Shown: positions 12,001 through 25,415, counted from the first letter of the stretch. The stretch: 64,000 nucleotides of DNA from Hirudo medicinalis (GCA_011800805.1 MPNW01000150.1:243721-307720); one strand, 5' to 3'. Program-made: numbers and translations. Notes: a model not told the origin generated them from the sequence alone.

Positions 12001-15000
12001 AATGAGGTGGCAAAAAGTGGGTCACATGCTGGAAAAGTAAGTCTTCATAGAACAACACAACCATCTTGGATTCATCATTATGTAGCTTATTAATTCATGA
12101 TCCCAACTTCATATTCACAGCTCTCCCAATTTTTCAAGATTCTTTCTGACAGGTCAATAAATTTGAGTATTTTTATGATTTTATCTATATTCCTGTTATC
12201 CTTTTGACTTGATGCAGGTAACATCAAGGGTACCTTCTAACAGTTAAACTCATCCTCTAATCTCAAACCAAAAAAATTACAAAATCTATACTAAGCATGC
12301 AATGGCATCATTTAAGATATATTATCTGCTTAAAATCATAATTGTAAAGTGTTCAGATAAAAAAAAAGAAAAACAAACAATATTTAAACATTAAGATATA
12401 ACTACTGGAAGACACATAAGAAAGATTTTCACAGCAAGGGCCGACAACTAAAAATGCTGAAACTAATGATGTAATTCCAACTGACATCAGAGAATTTAAA
12501 ATATCTCTGAATTTTAGAGTTTATGAGTTTCCTAAGACAACTTGAAACCTTTTAAAACAGTGCTAATTTCAAATAAATGGGAAGTTGGAAATGTATCTTC
12601 TCTGCTTAAAGGTCTTCCATTCTATTAAGGATTGAGTTTCATAAAGAAAATCAATTTAATTTTGTCCAAATCAAAATATAAGTAATTATTTAACATTTAT
12701 GAAACTTTCAAATTTAAATGTCTTTTTCTAAAAAGGCAATTGCTAAATAAGGCCTTCAACTTTATTACATCATGTAGCTGACAATTACATAATATACGAG
12801 AAGTTAACTAATGCATCAAAATTAGTCAAGTGATTATTGGATGAAAATCTCATCAGTAAGAGAATTACACATTCAAATTAATAATTACACATTCAAAGTA
12901 ATAAATTGTATCCTCATTTCTCACTCACAAGTCATTAAATGATGATTTGTGGTCCAAAATAAAATTTCATATTTTCAATTAGAATTTTTAAGAAAGCCTA
13001 AATATATTCATGAAAACACAACTTTTACATATCTAACACATCTAAAGAGTTTAAATAATCCTAAACTCTCCCAACATTCTGATCAAATCAATGTTTCGTT
13101 CCGTGTTTCTTTGCGTGGACTACCCAACATCTAAAATCTCGTTATGTTTGTTTACAGTTTGGAGCTTCTGAAAATAGCCAATTTAAGGAACCCTAAGAAA
13201 AGTTCTCTTCAAATTCAAAATATGAACATATTGTCCTTGCAGTTGTTCCTCACCCAAAACCATCAATGACCATACTTTTACACACTCGCCCGGCACGAGG
13301 CGCGAGCAGTCTAAATTTGCTCCCCCACAACTCAAGATTGGGTCACTCAATTCGAGCTCCACTGCCAACAAATCTGCCCTTCTTCACAACATCTTGCAAG
13401 AAAATCATCTTGACATTCTTGCAATTACTGAAACCTAGATCCCCTCAGATGTACCCCTGGTGATCAAAGCTGATTTAGTTCCTCCAGGCTACAACGTGAT
13501 TCACCAGCATCACGGACTCTCCATTGAGGGATAAGGTGGCACATGGACATGGTCTATCTTACTCTCTGTTGTCTATCGCCCTCCATCATCTTCAAAATCT
13601 TGTTTCATCTCTGAACCTGAAACTCTGATAGACCAATTAAACAAGCAACCTCTCCCCTTCTTACTTTGTGGTGATTTCATCTACTCATACCTCAACTGGA
13701 CGATGAACTATACCTCCAACTCAGTGAGCACAGACTCATTCAGCACATCACCTTCCCACTCATAATCCTGGCCAAACACTTGATCTTGCCATCACTCCCT
13801 CCAACCAAACCATTTCTGTCAAAGTCTTCGGAAAAAAAACGTCACATTCTTGGATCATCTTCTCTTACAGTTCATCACCTCCCATGTTAGACCTCCCTGG
13901 TCAGTCAAGAAGCATGTTTATCGACCACTGAAAAAAGTAAACTGGGTCAGCTTTTCCAATGATCTTGAAACAGCATCAGCAACCCTACTGGCTGCTGAAA
14001 CAGACATTGAGACTTACTCCTCATTACTTGATCACACCCCCTAGATCTCTTAAGATAAGATTAAGTGGGTCAGTCCAGAATTGGCTATCTGACAGTGCCA
14101 GGAGGTCTTATCGCCAACTAGAGAGAATACCAATGCACCAAATTGGCAACCACCAAGCAAGAACTTAAACTCGCCAAGAGCTGTTCAACAAAATCGTGCT
14201 TCAATCACATGCCGATCACCTGAAGAGTGAGCTGTTCAACAGTTGAGCTAATCCACGACTCCTCTGGCATAACTTTGACAATATATTGCATTTAAACACA
14301 TCACGCAACTACTCTCCGGATGAATGTCAGCAGATGTCTCCCCAGTTTGGAATGTTCTTCAAGGAAAAAATTTGCGCTTCTATTTCATTCACCCTCTCCA
14401 AGGCTGATTTGCTCCCTCCGAACCTTGCCTCCATAATGGCCCAGCAATGAGCACATTCAGCCCTGTAACATCCAATGAAGTGAGGAAACTGATCTCCCCA
14501 TTACCTAACAGGTCCTCCCCACTCGACATAACACCTATGTCAGTCATTAAGCGTTTCTCCTTCATCTTCTCTCTCGTAATAGCCAAACTTGTCAATCTTT
14601 CATTCAACAACTGCATATTCCCTAGGACCCACAAGATAGCACAGGTGCTGCCACTCTTAAAAAATACCTTGACCCACTGAATCCAGCTAGCTACAGGCCT
14701 ATCTCTAGTCTCACTATCTTCTCCAAAATAATCGACCGCTTTGCTTTGCGCATTTGTCCTCATCTCTTACAAATAATAACTACTCCAGCTATCAATCAGC
14801 TTATAGCTGTGGCCATTCCACAGAGACAGCCCCTCTCCATACCATAAACGGCATCACCTCCGCCAGCAAGAATGGATGCAAAATGCTGGTCACTCTTGAC
14901 TTATCAACAGCCTTCGACACCATTGACCATGGCATCCTCCTCATGTGCCTTGATGACAAATTTGCCATCAGAGACTCAGCACTTTCATGGCTGGAATCAT

Positions 15001-17199
15001 ACCTCAGCAGCAGGAAAAAGTTTATCAAACTAGGTGAGAGTTCAACTGACCTCTTCTCACTGGACGTTGGAGTCCCCCAAGGGTCTGCTCTTGGACCCAT
15101 TCTTTTCACGACTTATGCATCCCCAATTGGTGACTTGATTTCTGACTTTAGGTAGTTACCATCTGCTTGCAGATGACAACAGCATTCATGTCTCCTTCAT
15201 CAACATGATGGCCGACCAACAAAAGGCTGATGAATGCATCCAGAAAATTCAGCAGTAGCATCTGTTAAACCAGTTGCAGGTGAATCCTTCTAAGTTTGAG
15301 GGTATGATGTTGGGCATCTGCCAGTCCTTCCAAAAACTAGGCCTAATTTCTGTCAGCCTCTCTGACACAAGCATACCACCAACTGGGCATATAAAACTCC
15401 TTGGTGTCATTCTCGAGAGCACCCTCTCCCTAGACAAGCACGTCGCGACAGTAGTTCGGTCATGCAATTACCAACCGTGGTCCTTACATCGCATCAGGCA
15501 TCTCCTTACAGTTCATGTGACTGTGGCTCTCTGTCGTTGTCTCATTTTGTCTCATTTTTGCTTCATCAGCTATCGTCTAGCGATCAGCCGATGCAATGAA
15601 ATCATTCCATTGGCTTCCAGTTCCTGAAAGAATAAAATTCAAAACAGCCTCACTGGCACACAAGGCTCTGATGACGGGAACACCTAGCCAACACTCTATC
15701 CCCACACTCACCTGCGAGGAGTCTGAGATCGGAGTCAATAATAGAAATAACCCCTGTTTCAAAACATTTAAGAGATAATGTTGCAATAAACATTTTATAA
15801 ATAAATTATACAAATATGAATAAATTAAACCAGCTAAAATTAAAACAGTAAACAAAATAAAATTTAAGTAAAAGCACTGCGTTATTCATGGCTGGATGAA
15901 TCACTAATGTCTACAAAACCTAACCTCTAAAAATAGTAATGGGAGTTACAGAACAGCATAAATGTCATACACAAAATGAAATCATAAAACAGGATTTTAG
16001 CATTCACAACTTGCTATTAATCTATTTTTTTTAGAAACTGCGTTCATTCAAAATTTGAGGTCACAAGAATATTTTAAAGTGCAATAAAATTCGGAAAATA
16101 TCAGAATCTCAAAAATCTCTCAAAAGAAGGAAGATAATTGAGTTAAAATAGACATACATAATTCTATTTTGCAAGCCCCTTGCATTCACATCAATTTATG
16201 ATCTATAAAACCAAGAAAGATGCAATCATCAGATATTTAGATTCTCAGAATCATTAGAGATGTTGAAATCTTACACCCATGAAGTAATAATTTATACAGT
16301 CAATCTTGTTCTAATCATCTGATAATGCCAATAATGCTCTCCCAACCCAGGTCAACAATCTTCTTCCTTACTCCAAGTTTACCATGTCTATCTATGACTT
16401 CAATATTTTCCCTTCCCTCCCTTCCTATCGTAAAACTTGGGGAAGTTTTTAGTGTTATGAGGTAACATTATTTATTGTAATGAGTAATGCATTGGCTTGC
16501 ATTAGAACATAAGAGCACAAATAATTTTACATCACATAATACTCTGCCCTTCTCAACAGATGTTTGGTTGAATATTACTAGCAAATATGACCCAATTGTT
16601 AATTGAAAAATAGTAACTTTAAAACATAAAACACTTTTTGCTAATATTAAACTTTTGAGTTTTTTAAAAAGTGATGCTAAAAATGTTCAGTGTTTACTAG
16701 TGAATGAAGCTAAAATGGCCCCAATAAATGATAACAATCAATAATGCTTTTACGGGTGTCATTAAGTCTCCCAATCTCAACTGCTCTGTTGCAAATTACA
16801 ACGAACCTCAAAAATAACCTTGGCAACAGATCTATGGCAAAAGGTGATTATCAATTTAAATCTAAAGTTACTTGCTCACCATTGTGTTATTGTAATGATG
16901 TGAATTGAAAAGGTCCAAATATACAGCTAAGTATTATTAAAGCTAATGACATGAAAACACAAAACCTTACCATCTGTAATGTCCAGTGACATGAGACAAT
17001 GGTTGCAAAGAGAATGCAAACAATTCAAAAACTTTGGCTGTCGACCATGCAAATGTTCCTTGCACATCTTACAGACAGACACTCTGTTTAGAAATGGTTC
17101 AATGGCCATGATAGCATTGCTGTCGGTATTTCCACAGGCGTCCAACTGTATCTTCTCATTTGATTCAAAACTGGCCTGTCCGGTAGTTTCTGCCTCCAT
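5493..17199 (-). CDS. TRIM33: TIF1-family TRIM protein (RING, B-boxes, coiled coil, PHD, bromodomain)
   Basis: Chromatin-reading ubiquitin-ligase-type corepressor of the TRIM24/TRIM33/TRIM66 group; the symbol is the closest name, not a proven one-to-one orthologue. Fifteen exons (16971..17199, 10289..10521, 9931..10146, 9697..9840, 8948..9626, 8440..8606, 7958..8210, 7823..7889, 7575..7665, 7156..7423, 6915..7077, 6710..6830, 6098..6172, 5788..5940, 5493..5720) join to 1028 residues, the usual family size. Seen in order: RING (CKMC...CPEC, about 43-88), B-box 1 (CMGC, about 120-160), B-box 2 (about 189-220), coiled coil to about 370, poly-Q, a psi-K-x-E motif (VKQE, possible SUMO site), PHD finger ([17 protein letters not shown], about 800-842) and bromodomain (about 878-975) retaining the acetyl-lysine Asn in NCATYNP. 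The junction after the poly-Q exon is ambiguous (8948 or about 18 bases lower). The first intron is 6.4 kb. Confidence 0.93.
6353..6545. repeat. Dispersed repeat, copy A (TIF1 intron)
   Basis: This stretch is clearly related to 46083..46270. Both contain a version of ATCTTTTGAGTGC followed by a GAGGCACTTTTT-like segment, and later a CGCCACATGCAG / AACGCAAC block. The middle differs. It lies in an intron between the bromodomain and PHD exons. I do not recognise the family; a SINE or MITE is possible. Confidence 0.6.
8962..9020 (-). repeat. CAA/CAG repeat encoding a glutamine tract in TIF1
   Basis: A trinucleotide run of mixed CAA and CAG codons (read on the minus strand) inside the long coiled-coil exon encodes a run of glutamines interrupted by leucine. 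The mixed codons argue for a selected low-complexity segment rather than a pure slippage tract. A second Q/H-rich stretch is in the next-but-one exon around 8040-8080. Confidence 0.85.
10522..13255. other. TIF1 intron 1, proximal part, no gene seen
   Basis: AT-rich intronic DNA between the RING-continuation exon and the LINE remnant. No protein-like frame, tandem repeat or known RNA gene was recognised. Confidence 0.5.
13260..15780 (+). mobile_element. Degenerate non-LTR retrotransposon (CR1/L2-like LINE) in TIF1 intron 1
   Basis: On the plus strand, opposite to the host gene, broken frames carry an APE endonuclease remnant ([11 protein letters not shown] near 13570, LLCGDF near 13660), then reverse transcriptase motifs: [17 protein letters not shown] near 14900, [12 protein letters not shown] near 15080, and HLLADDN near 15165, where the catalytic YADD is now LADD. 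Downstream come a [17 protein letters not shown] segment and [17 protein letters not shown] near 15600, typical of the C-terminal part of CR1/L2-group elements. Several stops and frameshifts make it inactive. It is nearly full-length through endonuclease and RT; the 5' end is not defined. Confidence 0.88.
15781..16970. other. TIF1 intron 1, distal part, no gene seen
   Basis: AT-rich intronic sequence between the LINE remnant and the first coding exon. Nothing protein-like and no repeat family was identified. Confidence 0.5.
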
Positions 17200-18660
17200 T
17201 CTTCTAATTTAAAACGTCAGTGCTATACTCCCAGTTTTCCGATATAAGCCGGTTCGAGCAAATTAAGACTTCAACATTTAATAAATAATCCACAAGTCCA
17301 AAAATTGTAAAATAAAAAATTAGTTAATTGTTAACGTCGCAAAATTGCAATTCATTCATGCACTAATCGTCAAATGCACGAGTCTCAATAAACGGCACAT
17401 AACAACAATAACAATGGCTACCTTATCTGTATCTGACCGCGAACAAAATTTCGGTCGTCGCGTTACTTATTTGTAAATAGGTGCATGTATCCGCAGTTTC
17501 TTATAATTCGAGTTCTTGGTCAGAATGATGTCAATGGTTATCATCAAACCAACAAGATTTAATATTAGAATTAAGTCTGCATGGATTGCCACGTTCAAAA
17601 CAAATCAATAGCGTCAATAAAATTGCTGCAAATCCCAACAATGTGAATCGTATTGAAATTTTAGACAAGTTCACGTTAGGATGGGGCTAATTTTTTTTTA
17701 TATATTATAAGCAACTTCTGGGGAAGTTTTCACATATTCGGAGGAAATGCTGGATTACAGATGAAGATGCTTTTAATTTTCAAGATATCAACAAAATAAT
17801 CTTGATAACTTTAATTTATTTCTAAATGTTAACGTATTTATTAAATAATATAATATAATTTATTCATTATAATATTCAAGCATCTTACGGATTTTTTTTT
17901 ACCAATGAGTTGATGTCGATCTCAAAATTTGTAACCGAGAGTAGATGGAATGTTTGCAATTAATGAAAAGAATATTGAGGCAAACTATTCAGACCATAAA
18001 AAATTCCCCTAGAAACGGAGAAAATTAGGCTTGCAAAAGAATTCAATGACTAAAATCTGTTCGCAGAGGAAGTGAAAGCACGCATAGGCTGAGCTCTATG
18101 TAATTTTCAGAGGATTCAACGATTGTAATTCTAACAACAGCAATAGTAATTTGTTTCTCATACATTAGCAATGATTTGCATCAGTGATTTTCATCAATTT
18201 TTGATTGCCTTTCAAATAAATTTCCGCAAATATTTTTCAAGTCGATAATGGACTAATATCAGTTGCTTTAATTGGATAATCCCTAACCATACCTGCACCA
18301 CTAGTTGTTAAATTTCGTTTCCTGCACTTCATCCTAATATGCATTTAGTTTGATTTGATTTGGATAAATTTTATTTTACGAGCTTTACAACAGCGATCAA
18401 AAATTAAAACGCATAGATAATTCAAACTTTAAAAATAAAATGATGATGTCCAAAGGACACCGCTAGGAGTGCCACCTATATAAAAAATTCAATTGAAAGA
18501 AAAACAAATGACAAGCAAAACCAAGAAGAGAGTATGTGCTAGCTGGAAAGAATAAATTTCAGATATTTAAAGGTTTAAACGAAGAATAAGTAGGATTTGC
18601 AGAATGACTTGAATATTGATATTGATGCCAGGGACGTCATTTCAGCTTTTTCCATGGTGT
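17200..18660. promoter_or_regulatory. Upstream region of the TIF1 gene
   Basis: The TIF1 promoter should lie just above 17199; the first 250 bases are less AT-rich than the flanks. No core promoter motif could be fixed. The remainder holds nothing that I recognise. Confidence 0.3.
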
Positions 18661-18664
18661 ACAA

Positions 18665-18800
18665 ACCCTTGCACAACTTGAGATAATGATAACGATACAG
18701 AGTTTGATTAGAGTGGTGTACGTTCAACAGAACTTCAAGACCAATGTAGAGGGAAGCTTTCTCTGAAGAGAAAGGTTTTGAGATGACCTTTTTTGCTTCT
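18665..18800 (-). mobile_element. LINE 3'-end fragment
   Basis: The block ACGATACAGAGTTTGATTAG and the following CAACAGAACTTCAAGACCA segment match the 3' end of the LINE remnant at 61745. On the minus strand it reads as the same C-terminal peptide ending (SNQTLYRY). Only about 130 bases of the element remain. Confidence 0.75.
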
Positions 18801-20700
18801 AGCCCCCCAAATGACTTCCCCGATTGATGCAGATGAGATTATTTCTTTAGGTTTGGATAAATATACAGGTTAAGCAATTGACATTTTTTAGATAATTAGC
18901 AATACATATTTTAGGCATATTTTGCTGGAAAACATTGAAAGATGAAAACCAAAGTAAACCTCTGGCGAATGATAAATCTTCAGGCCGCGAACATTACGAA
19001 AACATTCTTAACTAATTCTACTTTAAAAATTTTTCTTTGTCAAAGTATTAGCAACAATTCATATTATTATATTTTGTCATTAAACGTTAGTGGCGTCGAT
19101 AACTTAGCAACAAGTGATTTCGTGAAATCATTATCAATTTCATTAAAAATAGAAACGGACGGCTTAATAGCAATTTAGATTATTTTTATGAAATGTTGCA
19201 ATTATTACTTACTAAATTAAAATTCATACTGATTGAATAAATGCTTATCAACATATCAGAATCCTAACAGAACAAAATACACCGCATAAATTCAATACAG
19301 GCATCGTTCGATAAAGTCGGTGCTTGTTCAGCCTTATTAATAAATTTATTCAATTGGAACATCGGATGGATATAGAATCGCACCATTTGCTTGTTCTAGG
19401 AAAACAGTTTCAAGTTAGAGAAAACAATCTGTGATTGCATTCAAATAAGTGTCTCTCATTTATGGATGTCGTGGGATCATGACGGAGTATCCAAGCTGAC
19501 CCGGGGTCAAATTTTATAAATTGTCAATGTTAGTACTTTTCATCTGATCCATCACTACCATCATCAAATGTTTACCACAATGATGAATTAATTAAAAATA
19601 CAAAATAAATCACAACTATCAAAAACGTCTACAAGCCCCATATAATAAATTATTTTGCTACAAATGAGGAAAACTAAAACTGTCAGGTCAATTCAAATGT
19701 TCATGTCATATTTCTACTTCAGAGTGTTTTATTGGTCAGCATGCTGCCCAATCGTTGCTCAGGGCAGTAAGTTGTCGACCAACGGACGTGCGAGATTTGA
19801 ATGGATTGCTGGAATGCACAGCTCCAAGAAGAATGAGTGAGTGACTAAAGAAAAAATTACTGTTGGGGTCTTGTATAAATTTCTTGTGCCTCCACTGAAC
19901 TACTTTTGTTCAACAGTTATCGCTAACAAACTTGCTTTTTGTTGCCTTCTGATGACATCACGGTCGAATCGAACATTCAAGAAGAAGCGGCATGACGTAA
20001 TGTCGATCTGAAAACAGAAGAGGTCTGGTGAGAAACGAGTTCACATTTTTATGCTCCACATTTCGCATCAAGTTTTGAAAAACGTCGGATCATTAATTTA
20101 TTATCGGAACTTTATGTCGCCCGTTAATCTTTGGTACGATGGTCGGATTCAACAACTTTTTCGGTTGGAAAACATTTTTACTGTGGAAGTTTATTTTTTC
20201 TACCTCACTCACTCAAACACAATCACATGTAAAATAAGCGTTTCAGTGCTCATGAACCCGATTCGAATTTTTGCTGGCACGCGGGGAGGTGTTGCGCCCT
20301 GTTTCATCCCATGTTTGGTGAGATAGAGGGTGATGATAGATTTAGTACCATGGCAGGCTTCCATATGCTGTTCTACCATGTGTATCGTCTGATGTATTGC
20401 TCTAGATGCTCCCCTAACGCAGTACCACTATTAGCTTTTTTTTAGTTTGATTGATATTGGAGTTTTTAATAGCATTTAATACTTTGTAATAAGACTACTC
20501 AATAAACATTACACGTTTTAAGTAAATGGAATTAAATAGTGCTTTAAAATGAAATTAACCTTGAAAGTCAATCTAAAAAGTTGAACAATATACGCTTTAA
20601 AAGTTAAAACAAAAGGAACGGGGTCAATAAAGAAGAATAGATTCTTCTAGGCACTAACGGCCCATAAACAGATTATCTGGATAATTGATCGGTTCAACAC
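18801..20700. other. Intergenic, no gene seen
   Basis: No frame with family resemblance and no clear repeat. Short open frames here are of the length expected by chance. Confidence 0.45.
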
Positions 20701-20720
20701 CTTCCAGCGTCTGCTCGGAG

Positions 20721-20904
20721 TATAAAACTTCATTCCATCTCCTGGCGCGGAGTTTATTCTGGGAGTTCGTGAGAGTGACTGCTGAGTTTGGCTAAATTTA
20801 ACTCCTTAGACTTTAGCTCTTTCTTTGTACGTTTCGAGTTACAGTTTGCATCAATTTGTCGCGGTTATGACGTGGTCTCACTTTATTACGGATCTATGAA
20901 ACAG
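20721..20904 (+). promoter_or_regulatory. Candidate TATA promoter and leader exon
   Basis: TATAAAA at 20721-20727 stands in a locally GC-richer stretch and is followed about 180 bases on by ATGAAACAG at 20896-20904 and a donor-like GTGAAA. That phase-0 end would join in frame to the acceptor at 31233 of the BCL11 gene. This is inference only: a 10-kb intron would be needed, and the peptide contributed would be three residues. Confidence 0.2.
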
Positions 20905-23370
20905 GTGAAATATTTGTTTTCTACTAATAGTCGAATTAAATAAACTATACAGATAATTGAAGCAATCATTAAGTACTTGCAAGTTAATTGAAATCGAAAT
21001 AGCTCTTAAATATGCCGGAAAGATCTCTAGATATTTTCTCCGAAAGCATAATCTGCCTCGTTATTAGGGTTGAAAGAACCGTGTAATTTGATAAACAGTT
21101 ACATAATAATTTGCTTGAAGTTCTGTTTACTTAAACCAATAAAGCTAGTCTACCACCCAAGCTTTAATGTACTTGTGATTAAAGTAATTTTGATAACTTA
21201 TTAACATTCAAATATCTGTCATAAAATTATTTTAAAGTAATAAATGAAAATTTTGCGAAATGAAAAACTTTGAAAAGCATTTGCGAAGCATGACGATGTG
21301 CCTCGGAGGTGATGAAGAGATTTGAAATTGAACAGAGGCAGGTTAAATGTTCTTCCACCAGACACTGACAAGATGTCGCTTCATGACTCGAGTATTTGCA
21401 CTTTGATGCCAGGAATAAGATGGATTTTATTTCACGTGTCGAAATGAATACTCAGAACTTATTTAAGCGTTGGTAGAACAAAAATCCACAATTTATTTTT
21501 AGCTCCCATTCCTCCATTCATCCACTAATCCATGCTTCAATCAAACCTAGCCAAGCAGACACTTATGGGGACAGGTAGACGAAGGGAGTGGGCGCACCTC
21601 TGACACGGCAAATATACAGTAAGGATTTCACCGAGTGTAGCTTTGACATCCCCGGACCCTTGCATACCTGCCTATGTCACGAGCCAATCGCGGTATGGCT
21701 TCTGCATTCGAATGTATTCTCCATTAACGGGAGGGATAATTAGCTGAACCCCAGCATTTGTTCGGCATGGCAGAGGGCAACAGAAATAAGTAGATGAACC
21801 AGGCATATAGAAAGATTTCGCCTTCAGCAATTCAACTGTCGTGCTCCTCAAATATTTGAGAACGCCGCTCTCCTGTCCCATCTCCAAAGTTATTCGTCAC
21901 TCCCTCCAGCAACTTGTCCTTTGTTTTGATTTATTTTCCGCTCAGATTTTATTTACCGAAAATATGAACCTAATGTTGCTGGAATGTTCGCCTCTTGGTT
22001 TCACATATCGAAACCGAGGTTCGTCCGTCCATCGATTAAAATCCCTTCAAAGAAACTTATGAAATGAATTATTTTCGACATTTCGCACAATCTCGATCCT
22101 CCGCTCCGTATTCTAAACCTCTTCTGTAAATGTCGTCCTTTGAAGACCGATTCGTCTGCTGATGCATGGGTGCGTTCTGTTTACACAACTTAATAATTAT
22201 AAGCATTCTTGAATATTCTGTCACATACTTTCAATGTCTTAATTAAAAGTAAATAAATTGACACCGTCAATTTAAAAATATAATTGTCGAAGGAAGATAA
22301 ATTTGCTCGTTGATTTGGCTCAGCTTTGTACGAATATACGATCTGGGAGCGCGTGATGTTCAGAATGATCGACACAAAACATTTGGCGAGCAAATAAGAT
22401 TAACTTTCACGGCTGACGACATCTTAGGACTTCTTAATGACAAATTTATTGTTCAGCACAAGTGTATTGTCCTCATGTGTTGAAATTTATCGATTTTCTG
22501 CCGCATTGGAAGACATAAATTTTCCATTTCATATTCATTTCTTCGGACGGCCTCGACCTCCGATGAATCTCTTGTCAACGGGAGACAAATAATCCACGAG
22601 ATTTTTAAACACATGGAGATAGAAAGACCAATAGCCGTCAGTTATAGCTGCTATTCTTTTTCTTCTTTCAATCATTTTGTTTTTGATATTTGAGTTTGAT
22701 ATTTTTCTTTAGAAATCACTTTTGAAACTAGAATGCATTCAATTTGAAATCATTTTGAATGTTTTAAAATGTCGTTCTACGTAATTGACCTTCTCCAGTT
22801 AAAGCTCTCTTGTTCTTCATTGCTTTGCTACACCTAATAACCTCAGCCAGTCAAAAAATTCATTTCCAGAGATTTTCTTCCTCCTCCGTATTTTCATTTT
22901 CCTCACATCTCTTCCATCTTTTTCTTTTTTCAGGCGCCGACTTTGAACTATCCGCCATTGTTGGAACCGACACAAAACATCATCTTTGTTGTTCTCCGTT
23001 TACTCAGGTTACCTGCCCGTAGTTGATCTGAATCGACGCTTGACCTCATTTGTGAGCAAACTTCACCGCCACAGCAGCACTCGACTTTTTTCCACCAACT
23101 TCCGAGGTGATCCATCAACGTTCTAAAAATACTTAATAAATTAATGACAAATTAATAACAAATATGATAAATCAATAAATACTTAATGCTGCAGGGATAA
23201 CTTTTAAATTCTTGATAAATCCCGTTCAGATTTGAGCGGGCAAATATCTGTGGAAGTGCGAGTGAGATTTGAATAAAAACAAAACTTTATTGCTACGGAT
23301 AAAAGGTTCCAAATAAAACTTTAAAATAATAAACAAACGTCCTTTTACCAAGCCAAGCCAAGACAACGGC
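20905..23370. other. Intergenic, no gene seen
   Basis: Contains pockets of more even base composition around 21.5-22.2 kb and 22.5-23.1 kb, with short open frames on both strands, but nothing with recognisable domains. Confidence 0.4.
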
Positions 23371-23406
23371 GACGACGACGGTGATGATGATGATGATGAT
23401 GATGAT
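23371..23406. repeat. (GAC/GAT)n trinucleotide microsatellite
   Basis: Run of GAC units changing to GAT units. The ORFs that cross it encode only poly-Met or poly-Ile and are not genes. Confidence 0.9.
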
Positions 23407-24822
23407 CACGGAGATGTTTATGAGTACATGCGTGAAATATGGCAACTGGATACTGTTGAAGGTAAGAGACTGCATAGACTCAAACAACTGCTTCGTGAGC
23501 GATATTACAAAGAGTTCCACCCTGTACCATCTTAAAGGAATGCATGTCCTTCAAATCCCCTGAGAAAATCTTTGACGTCAGACTCGATGTGTCCTTAAGT
23601 CGAACCATTAAGAAATTAAGTAACACATTTAAATAATTCGATTTAAAAATCATGTAATTAGTTTATCGCATTTTAAATCGATTAATTATTATATCCATAT
23701 TAAGGTAGGTTCTAAATTGTTTTGACATGTGAGGGGTTCAAAAGTTTCAATGTATTAATGTAATGTGCTAATTGGATGGATTATTTTATGGATGGGTGTG
23801 TCGGTGTAGTTATACTTAACATTAATAATAATTTATTATTATTTATTAATTAATTCATTGATTATATTTAATAATATTTTATTAAAATTACAGTATTATT
23901 TATTATAATATTGTTGTTATTATTAATAAATAATAAATATAAACATTGTAAATATTATAAAAGAAAATATAATATTATAAATAAAAAATTTATGGTAATT
24001 ATTTATAAATTAAAAATTGTAAAAATTTGCAATTATTACTATTTATAAATTGTCACTAAAAACGGCCAATATCAAATACACCATTAAATCCGTACAAGTC
24101 ACTCACATCATAATTTCTGGCAGAATTATTGATGAATGTTAATAATTAATGAGGAGACGTTTAATGAGGAAGAAAAGAGGAAACGAGGTTGATATGAGTT
24201 CACTGCAGGCAGGCAGTTTTCCATGACCCCAGCACGCCCTCTGGGTCGTGAAGGGGCATCTTTGATGGGAATTAAGGTTCCCTGGTGGATTCCCCTTTGT
24301 ACGCCTCTGTGTATGCCTGGTTGTAATTGTGATTTTGCAATTTGTAATTTTTGTAATTAGGATTTTGTTTGGTCGTAAGTATGGAAATGTATGAAATGTT
24401 CACGTAATCAGGGTTTAAGATCATACTGACGTTAATTTAAAAAAAAATAACATTTTCTTAAATAATTTATTAAAATAAATCAATTTTATTTAATGAACAT
24501 ATTTTATTTCCTCGAGATTGTAGGAATTAATTATTTAAAAAAAACACAAAACGACACAAAATGTAAAGCATCACTTGAATTTATAATAATATAACATTAT
24601 ATACAATAATATGACATGAATTTACCACACAACAAATATCGCAAGAAATAGGAGAGCAGACAAGAAGCGGAACATCTGGGGACACTAAGACAAGGACAGC
24701 AAACAGTTACAGAGGACGGAATCCAAGACAGGGTTATCGAGGTTACGAAATAATTACAAGAATTGTCGACTCAGAATGTCAGGACCTCGCATATTTGTCG
24801 CGTCAAGTGCTCCACGTCATCG
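23407..24822. other. Intergenic, no gene seen
   Basis: Extremely AT-rich at 23.8-24.1 kb, with a GC-richer island around 24.2-24.3 kb. No gene signal was found. Confidence 0.4.
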
Positions 24823-24830
24823 TGACGTCA
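24823..24830. promoter_or_regulatory. Perfect CRE palindrome (TGACGTCA)
   Basis: Eight-base palindrome that is the consensus site for CREB/ATF bZIP factors. It sits in a GC-richer patch of otherwise AT-rich gene-poor DNA about 6.4 kb upstream of the BCL11 coding region. One such site is not proof of an enhancer. Confidence 0.35.
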
Positions 24831-25240
24831 CATCCGCTGGAAGAACAAAAAACTGACCGGTCGTGATACGAGGTGGAAAATAACGAGCCGCCCTGGAATG
24901 TCTGGGGTTGACTGATGGATGGATTGACGGGTGGGTGGAGGAATGAAAGGGTCATGGAACTGTGCTCCTTGATTGACAGCTGCTTGACGGAAATCATTGG
25001 AATCTGTTTCATCATAAATTCATGACTTTCTTGCTTTTATTATTATATTATTTTATTATTACAATAATTGAAACAAAATTAGAGCTATTTAAATGCTACG
25101 ATAAGCTGTTTAATATTATGTTAATTGACTTCCGTTAAAAATAAATAATTCGTTATTTCATGTGATGATTTCATTACATGTTTTAACCAATAATTTACCT
25201 TAATAATTGTTGTGTGGAAATCATTTCAAAGAGTGACACG

Positions 25241-25415
25241 ACATTTCATTATAAATAATAACATATTAATTGATCACATTTAATTGTAAATAACAACTTA
25301 TTAATTGATCACATTTAATTGTAAATAACAACTTATTAATTGATCACATTTAATTGTAAATAATAACTTATTAATTGATCACATTTCATTATAAATAACA
25401 ACTTATTAATTGATC
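25241..25415. repeat. 35-bp tandem repeat, five copies
   Basis: Five head-to-tail units start at 25241, 25276, 25311, 25346 and 25381. Each contains TTATTAATTGATCACA (first copy with ATATTAATTGATCACA). Units differ by a few substitutions, such as CATTTCATTA versus CATTTAATTG, in first and last copies. Each has a TGATCA palindrome. Confidence 0.92.

Noticed and set aside
14389..15109. Antisense frames of about 100-124 codons over the LINE
   Set aside because: Shadows of the plus-strand reverse transcriptase remnant.
21672..21887. 71-codon minus-strand frame in the gene-poor region
   Set aside because: No recognisable motif, and length is within chance for a less AT-rich patch.
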